Shown: positions 1-7,634 of the stretch, in pieces | Position numbering within the stretch: the stretch's first letter is position 1 | Layout: every line of letters begins with the position of its first letter | DNA from: Bacteroidaceae bacterium | Lineage (GTDB): Bacteria; Bacteroidota; Bacteroidia; Bacteroidales; Bacteroidaceae | Length of the DNA stretch: 33,194 nucleotides | Assembly (NCBI GenBank): GCA_017470525.1 | Contig: JAFUYM010000049.1 | Span: forward strand, 1-33,194 | Direction: 5' to 3' | The notes under the pieces: generated by a model | Seen by the model: only the letters and a program-made list of their open reading frames with translations | Told to the model about the DNA's origin: nothing | Database searches by the model: none | Made by a program: the position numbers and the translations under genes

Positions 1-34
1 ATTATGAATTGTGAATTATGAATTATGAATTAAA
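1..34. repeat. AT-rich tandem repeat (AATTATGA unit)
   Basis: The window opens with overlapping copies of an AATTATGA-like 8-base unit ending in AATTAAAA. The same sequence occurs at 7612-7631 just before dnaG. It may be the end of a dispersed AT-rich element whose left part lies outside the window. Confidence 0.5.
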
Positions 35-39
35 ATACG

Positions 40-47
40 TACATTTG
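40..47 (+). promoter_or_regulatory. Candidate -7 box for the first gene
   Basis: TACATTTG matches the Bacteroidetes -7 consensus TAnnTTTG. The -33 region lies in the AT-rich repeat and has no clear TTTG. It would start a transcript about 45 bases before the first gene. Confidence 0.45.
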
Positions 48-96
48 CATCAAATTGCGCCCCCATTGGGTGGCAGATGAAAGGAGGTGAACTTTG

Positions 97-789
97 ATGA
101 CACTGAAGGAGAAGGTGATGCCATTGGTCGGCATGCGAGACTGGGAGGGACTGGCGCGCATGCTGAGGAGCCTGAGCAATATGGAGTTGAGGCGGATGGA
201 ACGTGTGATGCGGGAGGAGGTGCTGACGAGGTTGGAGAATGAACTCTTCTGGGAAACGCTCTTACACATTATTATATTTAAAAGGGCTGCGTTTCTGAGC
301 GGCGCTGTGGCTGTGGGGCATCTGGCTGAGGACGGGATGTTGGATTTCAGGACAGAGGGCACAAGGGGGCTGTATGAGCACCTGAGGGAGACGAACGCGG
401 AATCGCTGGTGAAGATTTGCAATATCATGCTGCCAGAAATGAAAACGGAGGCACAGGTGACGGGACTGCTGGAAGCCTTCCATGTGGAGAATGAGGTGAC
501 GCGGCTGTCGATGTTGCTGAAGGTGGATTCTGCCCTCTCCTACTTTCTCATTTTCAAGACTCTCAAAGTGATTGAGGACAAGGTCGTTGCCCGCAAATGC
601 TGCATGACCCTGATGAAACGGAAAGATGACCGAGCCTTCAATGCGGTGTGTCTCATCAAGGCATACTTCGGACTGGACGACTTGCCGGGACGGTTCTCGC
701 TGAACATCGAGCAGTATGAACTGAGCCACATCGACAGGGATTATGACACGTTTGTGCATGTGCTGAACGGCAAGAGACCACGGATATAA
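97..789 (+). CDS. Uncharacterised protein upstream of xseA
   Basis: I do not recognise this 230-residue protein. It has no signal peptide or clear membrane segment, is rich in Leu, Met, Glu and Arg, and looks alpha-helical throughout, which would fit a cytosolic helical-repeat or scaffold protein; that is inference only. The ATG at 97 is chosen over an in-frame TTG at 94 because a near-perfect Shine-Dalgarno (AAGGAGGTGA, 81-90) lies six bases upstream, which is unusual in this phylum. The gene ends 14 bases before xseA and is probably cotranscribed with it, hinting at a DNA-metabolism link but proving none. Confidence 0.75.
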   Translation: MTLKEKVMPLVGMRDWEGLARMLRSLSNMELRRMERVMREEVLTRLENELFWETLLHIIIFKRAAFLSGAVAVGHLAEDGMLDFRTEGTRGLYEHLRETNAESLVKICNIMLPEMKTEAQVTGLLEAFHVENEVTRLSMLLKVDSALSYFLIFKTLKVIEDKVVARKCCMTLMKRKDDRAFNAVCLIKAYFGLDDLPGRFSLNIEQYELSHIDRDYDTFVHVLNGKRPRI

Positions 790-803
790 GTACAAAATCG
801 TAA

Positions 804-2114
804 ATGAAGAAGGCACTGACACTATATGAGTTGAACGGGCTCGTGAGGGAGACACTGGAGTTGACCCTCGATGACGAGTATTGGGTGCAGGCTGAAATCA
901 GCGAACTGCGCGTGAACCGCCATTGCTACATGGAACTGGTGCAGAAGGAGCAGCATGGCAATGGAATTGTGGCGAAAGCACGGGCACAGGTGTGGGCGAA
1001 CCGATGGGCATTCATCAAACCGATGTTTGAACAGATGACGAGACAGACACTGGCAGCAGGAATGCAGGTGCAGATGAAGGTGGAGGTGACTTTCCACGAA
1101 CTCTATGGATATTCGCTGAATGTGACCGATATTGACCCCACCTACACGATGGGAGACATCGCCCGAAGGCGACAGGAGATTTTGCAGCAACTGGTGGAGG
1201 AGGGCATCGACACGATGAACAGGGAACTTCCATTGCCACGACTGCTGCAGCGCATCGCTGTCATCTCATCGGCTACGGCTGCTGGCTATGGTGACTTCTG
1301 TAACCAACTGAACAGCAACAAACGAGGCTTGGCTTTCAAGACCGAACTGTTTGCGGCAACCATGCAAGGGAACGATGTGGAACGAAGCGTGATTGATGCC
1401 CTGAACAGGATTGCGGAACAAATAGAAGAATGGGATGTGGTGGTCATCATCAGAGGCGGTGGCGCCACCTCCGACCTACAAGGGTTTGACTCGCTGTTGC
1501 TGGCTGAGAACGTGGCACAATTCCATCTGCCCATCATCACAGGCATCGGACATGAACGGGACGACACGGTGATTGACATGATTGCCCACACACGGGTGAA
1601 GACCCCGACGGCTGCCGCCGAGTTCCTCATCCATCATCAAGAGGAGGAACTGAACTGGCTGGAGGAGTTGGCGGCACGACTGACCGACAACATCGACAAT
1701 CTGCTGCTGACCGAAACGGCACGGCTGAAACTGCTTGCCAACAAACTGCCCATGCTCTTCTCCACCGTCAAGGCACGAGAAGAAATTCGGCTCAATCGCC
1801 TGTCTGCAGCCTTGGCAAACAACAGCATCCAATCCCTCAGCACTGCCAAAGAGAGGGTGCATCTGCTCGGACAACAATTGAGGCTTTATGCTCCTGCCCT
1901 GCTTCGCAATGAGGAGAAGCATATCGAACTGATAGAGAGCAAACTGCGTAGTGCGCACCCCGACAGGATTCTGCGTCTTGGTTTCAGCATTGCCCGCATT
2001 GACGGCAAGGCTATTCGGGATGCCAGCGAGGTGAAAGAGGGGGATGAGATTGAAACCACTCTGGCTACGGGAAGCATCAGGTCTATCATTCGGACCACGA
2101 ACAACGGAAAATGA
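804..2114 (+). CDS. xseA: Exodeoxyribonuclease VII large subunit
   Basis: This is the catalytic large subunit of exonuclease VII, which degrades single-stranded DNA to oligonucleotides in the cytoplasm. At 436 residues it is close to the usual length. The N-terminal ~100 residues fit the OB-fold DNA-binding domain (YELNGLVRETLE start). The catalytic domain has the family motifs GGGATSDLQGFDS near residue 218, GHERDDTVID near 249 and TPTAAAEFL near 266, followed by a long helical stretch and a C-terminal segment (LRLGFSIARIDGK). The small subunit xseB follows after 14 bases, so the two subunits are made from one transcript. Confidence 0.97.
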   Translation: MKKALTLYELNGLVRETLELTLDDEYWVQAEISELRVNRHCYMELVQKEQHGNGIVAKARAQVWANRWAFIKPMFEQMTRQTLAAGMQVQMKVEVTFHELYGYSLNVTDIDPTYTMGDIARRRQEILQQLVEEGIDTMNRELPLPRLLQRIAVISSATAAGYGDFCNQLNSNKRGLAFKTELFAATMQGNDVERSVIDALNRIAEQIEEWDVVVIIRGGGATSDLQGFDSLLLAENVAQFHLPIITGIGHERDDTVIDMIAHTRVKTPTAAAEFLIHHQEEELNWLEELAARLTDNIDNLLLTETARLKLLANKLPMLFSTVKAREEIRLNRLSAALANNSIQSLSTAKERVHLLGQQLRLYAPALLRNEEKHIELIESKLRSAHPDRILRLGFSIARIDGKAIRDASEVKEGDEIETTLATGSIRSIIRTTNNGK

Positions 2115-2128
2115 AAAATTGAATCGAT

Positions 2129-2317
2129 ATGGAGAAGAACATGACTTATGAAAAGGCGGTACAACGCCTTGAACAGATCGTAAAGCAGATAGAGAGCGGC
2201 GAGATGGATATTGACTCGCTGACTGCCCGTCTGAAGGAAGCGAAAACATTAGTGGAATTTTGCAAGGAGAAGTTGACAAACGTTGAAGCAGAAGTGAAGA
2301 AGTGCCTCGATTTGTGA
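2129..2317 (+). CDS. xseB: Exodeoxyribonuclease VII small subunit
   Basis: This 62-residue protein is the small subunit that binds XseA in several copies. The family pattern is plain: YEKAVQRLEQIVKQIESGEM, then a Ser/Asp-Leu turn and a second helix ending KCLDL. Length and position directly after xseA agree. The start at 2129 gives the short MEKN leader; an internal ATG at 2141 would also work. It is the last gene of this transcript, because ndk has its own promoter. Confidence 0.95.
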   Translation: MEKNMTYEKAVQRLEQIVKQIESGEMDIDSLTARLKEAKTLVEFCKEKLTNVEAEVKKCLDL

Positions 2318-2344
2318 AAAAAGTGTAATTTATCCACGACATTC

Positions 2345-2375
2345 TTGTGAGTGCGAAATATATTTCGTACCTTTG
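2345..2375 (+). promoter_or_regulatory. Promoter of ndk
   Basis: TTG (2345-2347), a 20-base spacer and TACCTTTG (2368-2375) match the Bacteroidetes primary-sigma promoter. The predicted leader before ndk is about 90 bases. Confidence 0.75.
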
Positions 2376-2468
2376 CATCGAGAATTGAATTACAGGTTAC
2401 AGTGCCGTTCATATATATGACGGGACAAAACATCAACTCGAACATTTAAGAGAATATCGGAAACAACA

Positions 2469-2930
2469 ATGGAGAAAACTCTTGTAATCTTGAAACCTGG
2501 TGCAGTACAGCGCGCACTCGTAGGTGAAGTAACAGCCCGTTTTGAGCGCAAAGGTCTGCGTTTAGCAGGTATGAAAATGATGCAACTGACAGATGAACTG
2601 CTGAATGAGCACTATGCTCACCTTGCTGGCAAGCCTTTCTTCCAGCGCATCAAGAACTCCATGATGGCTTCTCCTGTTGTTTGCTGCTGCTATGAAGGTG
2701 TTGACGCGGTGGAAACCGTGCGTTCGATGACAGGCAGCACCAACTCAAGGAAAGCCGCTCCAGGTACTATCCGTGGTGACTTTGGTATGAGTTTCCAAGA
2801 GAACATCATCCACACATCCGATTCTCCCGAAAATGCCGTGATTGAGTTGAACCGGTTCTTCAAGCCAGAGGAAATCTTCGATTACACACCTGGCGTATTC
2901 CAGTACTTGTATGCAAACGACGAGTACTAA
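2469..2930 (+). CDS. ndk: Nucleoside diphosphate kinase
   Basis: The enzyme transfers the gamma-phosphate of ATP to nucleoside diphosphates through a phosphohistidine. The 153-residue protein starts with the typical EKTLVILKPGAVQR. The active-site His is H115 in ENIIHTSDS, where Thr replaces the more common Gly or Ala after the His. RGDFG and the SPENA motif are also present. It is monocistronic or nearly so, with its own promoter and a 42-base gap to the next gene. Confidence 0.97.
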   Translation: MEKTLVILKPGAVQRALVGEVTARFERKGLRLAGMKMMQLTDELLNEHYAHLAGKPFFQRIKNSMMASPVVCCCYEGVDAVETVRSMTGSTNSRKAAPGTIRGDFGMSFQENIIHTSDSPENAVIELNRFFKPEEIFDYTPGVFQYLYANDEY

Positions 2931-2972
2931 AACAATCTTCCTTTTTACCAAACCCATTAAAATTATTTTCTC

Positions 2973-3686
2973 GTGGAATTTTCAACAATTAAAAAGACAC
3001 TCGGTATTGTAGCCCTTTCATTGGTATCCCTCAGTGGCATGGCACAGGACATCATTGCAAGACAGGCTCCATCCGACAAGCGACTCAAAGACATTCACAA
3101 CGTAAAACTCAACAATACAGCGGCACTTTCTGCCGACCTCAATGACCCAGCAGCCAATATTTACACCGACTGGACTGACAACATCAGAAGTTGTACGGGT
3201 GTGGTGCCATCCAACTACAAGATTGACCTGCGGGGTTTCTGCATGCCTACCCCAAGCCGAAAGATAAACTCTCCATTTGGTCCTCGTTGGGGCCGTCAGC
3301 ATGAGGGTTTGGACATCAAGGTGTATATCGGTGACACCATCCGTGCTGCATTCGACGGCAAGGTGCGCATCTGCAAGTACAACGGCGGTGGCTACGGCTA
3401 CTACATCGTGATTCGTCACCCCAATGGTTTGGAAACACTTTATGGTCACTTGAGCAAGCAGATTGTGAAGAAAGACCAGATTGTCCGTGCAGGCGAGCCC
3501 ATCGGACTGGGTGGAAACACTGGTAAATCCAACGGTTCTCACCTCCATTTCGAGACACGTGTGCTCGGTCAGCCCATTAATCCAGCACTGATGTTTGACT
3601 TTGAACACCAAGATGTGACAGGCGATTTCTTTGTTCTGAACAACGGAATCTCAAAAGGTTCTGTGGCAAAAAGTTCCAAGAAGTAA
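2973..3686 (+). CDS. Secreted M23-family metallopeptidase (LytM-like)
   Basis: This is a zinc-dependent peptidase or peptidase-fold protein acting on peptidoglycan cross-bridges in the periplasm. Residues 1-24 form a signal peptide ending SGMAQ. The M23 domain fills residues ~95-210, with SPFGPRWGRQHEGLDI giving ligands H110 and D114, then YGHLS, and HLHFE giving H190 and H192. All metal and catalytic positions are present, so it is probably active rather than a degenerate EnvC/NlpD-type activator. No ATG gives a full signal peptide; translation most likely starts at the GTG at 2973. A strong terminator follows. Confidence 0.9.
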   Translation: MEFSTIKKTLGIVALSLVSLSGMAQDIIARQAPSDKRLKDIHNVKLNNTAALSADLNDPAANIYTDWTDNIRSCTGVVPSNYKIDLRGFCMPTPSRKINSPFGPRWGRQHEGLDIKVYIGDTIRAAFDGKVRICKYNGGGYGYYIVIRHPNGLETLYGHLSKQIVKKDQIVRAGEPIGLGGNTGKSNGSHLHFETRVLGQPINPALMFDFEHQDVTGDFFVLNNGISKGSVAKSSKK

Positions 3687-3708
3687 GTGACTTCCACATT
3701 CCAATATC

Positions 3709-3748
3709 ATGCGCCAAGCAACAACAATTGCTTGGCGCATTGCTTTTT
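3709..3748 (+). terminator. Rho-independent terminator after the M23 gene
   Basis: A perfect 13-bp stem (3709-3721 with 3728-3740, loop CAACAA) is followed by TGCTTTTT. It separates the peptidase gene from the DUF1599 run and shows that the in-frame ATG at 3709 is not a real start. Confidence 0.9.
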
Positions 3749-3784
3749 CAGCCTCTTTTTTACACTTAATTCAAGAAAAAGCAG

Positions 3785-3792
3785 TAACTTTG
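3785..3792 (+). promoter_or_regulatory. Promoter -7 box of the DUF1599-tpiA-folE run
   Basis: TAACTTTG matches TAnnTTTG and ends 18 bases before the ATG at 3811. No good -33 box is seen. Confidence 0.6.
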
Positions 3793-3810
3793 CGCACAAT
3801 CTATAGAGAC

Positions 3811-4365
3811 ATGGACACTCAGCAACAATTCAAGCAAGCCATGGCAGGATGCCGCGACATCTTCAGCAAGAAGTTGCACGACTATGGTGCTGCATGGCGC
3901 ATTATGAGACCGTCATCGGTGACCGACCAAATCTTCATCAAGGCAAACCGCATCCGCAGCCTCGAGGTGAAGGGCGTTTCGCTGGTGGGAGAAGGTATTT
4001 ACCCAGAGTTTCAAGCCATCGTGAATTATGGTATTGTAGGACTCATCCAGTTAGAATTGGGTTATGCTGAGACGGAGGACATGAATGCGGCGACAGCAAT
4101 GGAATACTACGACAAGTATGCCCAAGTGGCTCTTGAACTGATGCTCCGCAAGAACCACGACTACGACGAGGCTTGGCGCTCCATGCGAGTGAGCAGTTAC
4201 ACCGACTTCATCCTGATGAAACTGAACCGCACCAAGCAGATAGAGGGGCACGACGGTCAGACGCTCATCTCGGAAGGCATTGACGCCAACTACCTCGACA
4301 TGATTAACTACTCCGTATTCGGACTCATAAAACTCTCTGAAGTGCAGCATGACAGTCAAGAATAA
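3811..4365 (+). CDS. DUF1599 protein with two tandem repeats
   Basis: This 184-residue cytosolic protein belongs to the uncharacterised DUF1599 family, found mainly in Bacteroidetes. Two tandem copies of one ~75-residue unit are visible: KLHDYGAAWRIMRPSSVTDQ in the first half and KNHDYDEAWRSMRVSSYTDF in the second, each followed by K-NR, an EGI segment and an NYxxxGLIxL helix. The repeated His-Asp-Tyr and Trp-Arg pairs suggest a shared ligand or metal site, which is inference. The start is placed at 3811 after the -7 box; the longer frame begins inside a terminator. The stop overlaps the next start by 17 bases, so the two genes are translationally linked. Confidence 0.85.
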   Translation: MDTQQQFKQAMAGCRDIFSKKLHDYGAAWRIMRPSSVTDQIFIKANRIRSLEVKGVSLVGEGIYPEFQAIVNYGIVGLIQLELGYAETEDMNAATAMEYYDKYAQVALELMLRKNHDYDEAWRSMRVSSYTDFILMKLNRTKQIEGHDGQTLISEGIDANYLDMINYSVFGLIKLSEVQHDSQE

Positions 4366-5500
4366 GTCTCTGCTTCTCACGATTGCGGTGAATGCTTGCC
4401 GCCTATTGCTGGCAGCGACATTCATCTTCAGCGGCTTTGTCAAAGCGAACGACCCACTGGGGACGGTCTATAAACTGGAAGATTACGTCAACGCCGTGGG
4501 ATGGCTCACACTGCCCGACACTTTCCTGTTGGGATGTGCCGTGATACTGGCATTCTTCGAGTTCACGCTGGGTGTGTTCCTCCTCTTCGGAATAAGCCGA
4601 AAAAAAACGTCGAGAACCGCTCTTGCCTTTATGGTGGCAATGACGATTCTGACGATTTACATAGTGATTGCCAACCCCGTATCGGACTGCGGATGCTTTG
4701 GCGATGCCATCATATTGAGCAACGAGGCGACGCTGGTAAAGAACATTGTGCTTTTGGGTGCGGCGGTGCTGATATGCCGCTATTACCGATTGCAAAAGGA
4801 CTTTCTCAGCGTGAGTGTCAAATGGTTCATTGCCTTTGTCACGCTTTGTTTCATCATTGGATATGCCATCTATTGCATCATCTGTCTGCCCGTGTTTGAT
4901 TTCCGTCCTTACAAGATTGGCACCAACCTCCGGGAAACTGTGGTGGGGATGTCGCAGCAGCAGATGTACGACATCAAGATTGTGTATGAAAAAGACGGTA
5001 AGACGCTGGAACTGACAGCCGAGGACGATGACCCAGATTCGACGTGGACATACGTGGAAACACGAAAGACTCCTTTAGAAACGGCAAACCTTGCAATGGT
5101 CGATTTCTACATCACCGACAATGATGAGGAGGACATAACGAAAGAAATCCTCCTTGATGACGGCTACACGTTCCTGCTCATCATTCCTGACCTGAAGAAT
5201 GCCGATGAAGGTTGTGTTGATAAAGTGAATGAGGTGTTTGACTATGCGCAGGACCACGATATCAGTTTCTACTGCCTCACTGCCTCTTCCGACCCACGGA
5301 CACAGGCATACTGGAGCGAACATACAGGAGCCGAGTATGAGTATTATCTGGCTGATGAGCGGATGCTGAAGACGGTGGTGCGCGCCAAACCCGGATTGGT
5401 TCTTTTGCGACAGGGCACCATCCTCAAGAAATGGAGCAACTACAATATGCCAGGCGAAGAGGAACTGGCAAGCAAGTACTCCTATCTGTTCAACGAATAA
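4349..5500 (+). CDS. BT_3928-family DoxX/MauE-like membrane protein
   Basis: This 383-residue inner-membrane protein has a four-helix DoxX/MauE-like N-terminus (residues ~8-150, SGFVKANDPLGTVYKLEDY), a further membrane segment near 150-175 and a soluble C-terminal domain of ~200 residues. An NPVSDCGCFGDA motif lies at a membrane boundary; such CxC motifs are redox-active or metal-binding in related quinone- or thiol-linked proteins. The C-terminal domain reads like a degenerate thioredoxin fold (FLLIIPDLKNADEGCVDKVNEV, then TEYEYYLADE-like strands). I infer a role in membrane thiol redox chemistry; the substrate is unknown. It overlaps the DUF1599 gene and sits 58 bases before tpiA. Confidence 0.8.
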   Translation: MTVKNKSLLLTIAVNACRLLLAATFIFSGFVKANDPLGTVYKLEDYVNAVGWLTLPDTFLLGCAVILAFFEFTLGVFLLFGISRKKTSRTALAFMVAMTILTIYIVIANPVSDCGCFGDAIILSNEATLVKNIVLLGAAVLICRYYRLQKDFLSVSVKWFIAFVTLCFIIGYAIYCIICLPVFDFRPYKIGTNLRETVVGMSQQQMYDIKIVYEKDGKTLELTAEDDDPDSTWTYVETRKTPLETANLAMVDFYITDNDEEDITKEILLDDGYTFLLIIPDLKNADEGCVDKVNEVFDYAQDHDISFYCLTASSDPRTQAYWSEHTGAEYEYYLADERMLKTVVRAKPGLVLLRQGTILKKWSNYNMPGEEELASKYSYLFNE

Positions 5501-5558
5501 AAGACAACGACAATACAAACATTCATATCAAGTTTAACTTATAAAAACAAGTATTATT

Positions 5559-6317
5559 ATGGCAAAGAAAATTGTTGCTGGAAACTGGAAGATGAACAAG
5601 AATCTCCAGGAAGGTATCGAACTGGCAAAGGGTCTCAACGAAGCACTCGCTGCTGACAAGCCCAACTGCGATGTCATCATCTGCACTCCTTTCATCCATT
5701 TGGCAAAGGTTTCTGAAATCATTGACCACAAGGTGATTGGTCTTGGTGCTGAGAACTGCGCAGACAAGGCTTCAGGTGCTTACACAGGTGAGGTTTCTGC
5801 TGAGATGGTGAAATCTACAGGTGCTGAATATGTCATCCTCGGCCACTCAGAGCGTCGCGAGTACTACAACGAGACCCCTGAAATTCTGAAAGAGAAGGTT
5901 GAGTTGGCTCTGGCTAATGGCTTGAAGGTGATTTTCTGCATCGGCGAGTCTTTGGCACAACGTGAGGCTAACGAGCAGAATGCTGTTGTGAAGGCTGAAC
6001 TCGAAGGTTCTGTATTCCATCTTTCTGAAGATCAGTTCAAGAACATCGTGATTGCTTACGAACCCATCTGGGCTATTGGTACAGGCAAGACTGCCACTGC
6101 TGACCAGGCAGAAGAGATTCACGCATACATCCGTTCTGTGATTGCTGAGAAGTATGGCGCACAGGTGGCTGCCGACACTTCTATCCTCTACGGTGGTTCT
6201 TGTAAGGCTTCTAACGCTCCTGAACTCTTCGCTAAGCCTGACATCGACGGTGGTCTCATTGGTGGCGCATCACTCAAGGTTGCCGACTTCAAGGGTATCA
6301 TCGACGCTTGGAAATAA
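5559..6317 (+). CDS. tpiA: Triose-phosphate isomerase
   Basis: The enzyme interconverts dihydroxyacetone phosphate and glyceraldehyde 3-phosphate in glycolysis. The 252-residue TIM barrel has all catalytic residues: K11 in AGNWKMN, H96 in GHSERR, and E168 in [13 protein letters not shown] followed by the flexible loop. The phosphate-binding end [11 protein letters not shown] and GGLIGGASL is intact. No promoter is evident in the 58-base gap, so transcription probably comes from the genes upstream. Two hairpins follow the stop codon. Confidence 0.98.
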   Translation: MAKKIVAGNWKMNKNLQEGIELAKGLNEALAADKPNCDVIICTPFIHLAKVSEIIDHKVIGLGAENCADKASGAYTGEVSAEMVKSTGAEYVILGHSERREYYNETPEILKEKVELALANGLKVIFCIGESLAQREANEQNAVVKAELEGSVFHLSEDQFKNIVIAYEPIWAIGTGKTATADQAEEIHAYIRSVIAEKYGAQVAADTSILYGGSCKASNAPELFAKPDIDGGLIGGASLKVADFKGIIDAWK

Positions 6318-6325
6318 TCGCTTTC

Positions 6326-6389
6326 TACTCCAGTACTTCCCCAGAAGTACTGGAGTACCTCCTCGAAAGTACTTCAGTTCTTCCGAGGA
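6326..6389 (+). repeat. Tandem palindromic hairpins after tpiA
   Basis: A perfect 13-bp stem (6326-6338 with 6345-6357, loop CCCCAG) built on AGTACTTC is followed by a second, weaker hairpin (TCCTCG at 6360-6365 with CGAGGA at 6384-6389) that again contains AGTACTTC. There is no T-run, so this is more likely a small palindromic repeat or processing/stability structure between tpiA and the SPOR gene than a terminator. Confidence 0.65.
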
Positions 6390-6476
6390 AGTGCCGAAGA
6401 GAAACAGAGAAAACCTCGAGGTGCTTTCGCCCCTTCTTATTCAAGAAAAAAACAACATTCAAATCTACAATTCAAA

Positions 6477-6965
6477 ATGAAAAGACTTCTGACTTTCACT
6501 TTTTCCATTCTTTTGTGTACCATCACCATGTCTGCACAAAACTTCACCGACCATCTGCAAAGCACAGCATCGGGGCAAGGCACAGTGACAGTACATCAAG
6601 ACTCAATTCTTAATGACATGGTGAACGGAAAGAAGCAATTCGTTCCTGAAAAGAAGGAAGAGAAGAAAGAACTCCCTGGTATTCAAACGGGGAAAAAGAC
6701 GAAAGCACGTGGTTACCGCATCCAAGTCTATTGGGGCGGCAGCACACGCACTGACCAGACCAACGCACAACGTGCAGGAACAAAGGTAACAACCCTCTTC
6801 CCTGAACTTCAATCATATACCTCGTTTGAATCACCCAACTGGCGATGCCGTGTCGGTGATTTCGTCACTCGACAAGAGGCATCTGATTACCTCAGCAAAC
6901 TTAAAGAAGCAAGAATTGCCAACGATGCCATTATTGTCAAGAGCGAGGTGTACATCTATCAATAA
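6477..6965 (+). CDS. Secreted SPOR-domain protein
   Basis: This 162-residue protein has a clear signal peptide ([20 protein letters not shown]). A Lys/Glu-rich linker at residues ~55-75 leads to a C-terminal SPOR-like domain: [54 protein letters not shown] and a final strand [13 protein letters not shown] domains bind glycan strands lacking stem peptides, so it probably acts at the cell wall during division. It has no lipobox Cys, so it is periplasmic or processed. folE starts two bases after its stop. Confidence 0.85.
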   Translation: MKRLLTFTFSILLCTITMSAQNFTDHLQSTASGQGTVTVHQDSILNDMVNGKKQFVPEKKEEKKELPGIQTGKKTKARGYRIQVYWGGSTRTDQTNAQRAGTKVTTLFPELQSYTSFESPNWRCRVGDFVTRQEASDYLSKLKEARIANDAIIVKSEVYIYQ

Positions 6966-6967
6966 CA

Positions 6968-7546
6968 ATGAAAAAAGAGATGAATAAAGAAGAACAGATA
7001 GAAATACTGAAGAAAACTTGTATTCAAAATCTTGAAGCCATCGGCGAAGACCCACAGCGTGAAGGGTTGCAGAGAACTCCCGACCGATTGGCAAAGACTT
7101 TCCTCGAACTGACGAAAGGATATTCGATGGATCCGATTGCCACGCTGAAATCCGCCATGTTTCAGGAGGATTACGACCAGATGGTGGTGGTCAAGAACAT
7201 TGAGTTCTATTCACTCTGCGAACACCACATCCTGCCCTTCTTCGGCAAGGTGCATATCGCTTACATTCCCAATGGTCACATCGTTGGTCTCAGCAAGATT
7301 CCACGCATGGTCGATATTTTCTCCCACCGCCTGCAGGTGCAAGAGCATCTGACCAAGCAAATCTGCGACTGCCTCCAGCAGGCTCTCAATCCGCTCGGTG
7401 CCATTGTTGTGATTGAGGCACAACACATGTGCATCCAAATGCGAGGCATCGAGAAGCAAGGCTCTTCCACCACAACGGTGTACTATACTGGTGTTTTTGA
7501 AAACATTGAAAAGCGCAAGGAATTCCTTAACTTAATTCATAATTGA
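6968..7546 (+). CDS. folE: GTP cyclohydrolase I
   Basis: The enzyme converts GTP to 7,8-dihydroneopterin triphosphate, the first step of tetrahydrofolate synthesis. Zinc ligands are present: C84 and H87 in [11 protein letters not shown] and C155 in QHMCIQMRG, with the 71-residue spacing known from the E. coli enzyme. The [15 protein letters not shown] and [13 protein letters not shown] motifs complete the active site. The protein is 192 residues, a normal bacterial length. A second in-frame ATG at 6980 is a possible alternative start. It ends the tpiA run. Confidence 0.97.
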   Translation: MKKEMNKEEQIEILKKTCIQNLEAIGEDPQREGLQRTPDRLAKTFLELTKGYSMDPIATLKSAMFQEDYDQMVVVKNIEFYSLCEHHILPFFGKVHIAYIPNGHIVGLSKIPRMVDIFSHRLQVQEHLTKQICDCLQQALNPLGAIVVIEAQHMCIQMRGIEKQGSSTTTVYYTGVFENIEKRKEFLNLIHN

Positions 7547-7631
7547 CCATTCATAACCCACCATCAGACTGGCGCAATGCACCTAAACCGAAAGGTCATT
7601 ATGAATCACCAATTATGAATTATGAATTAAA
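7531..7631. repeat. AT-rich imperfect inverted repeat between folE and dnaG
   Basis: The left arm (TTAATTCATAATTG, then ATTCATAA) overlaps the folE stop. The right arm (TTATGAATCACCAATTATGAA and one further ATTATGAATTA unit) ends just before dnaG. The right arm equals the AT-rich repeat at 1-34. No -7 box is seen here. Confidence 0.55.
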
Positions 7632-7634
7632 ACT

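Noticed and set aside
3709-3810. N-terminal extension of the DUF1599 protein
   Set aside because: It would begin inside a perfect terminator hairpin and include the promoter of the gene.
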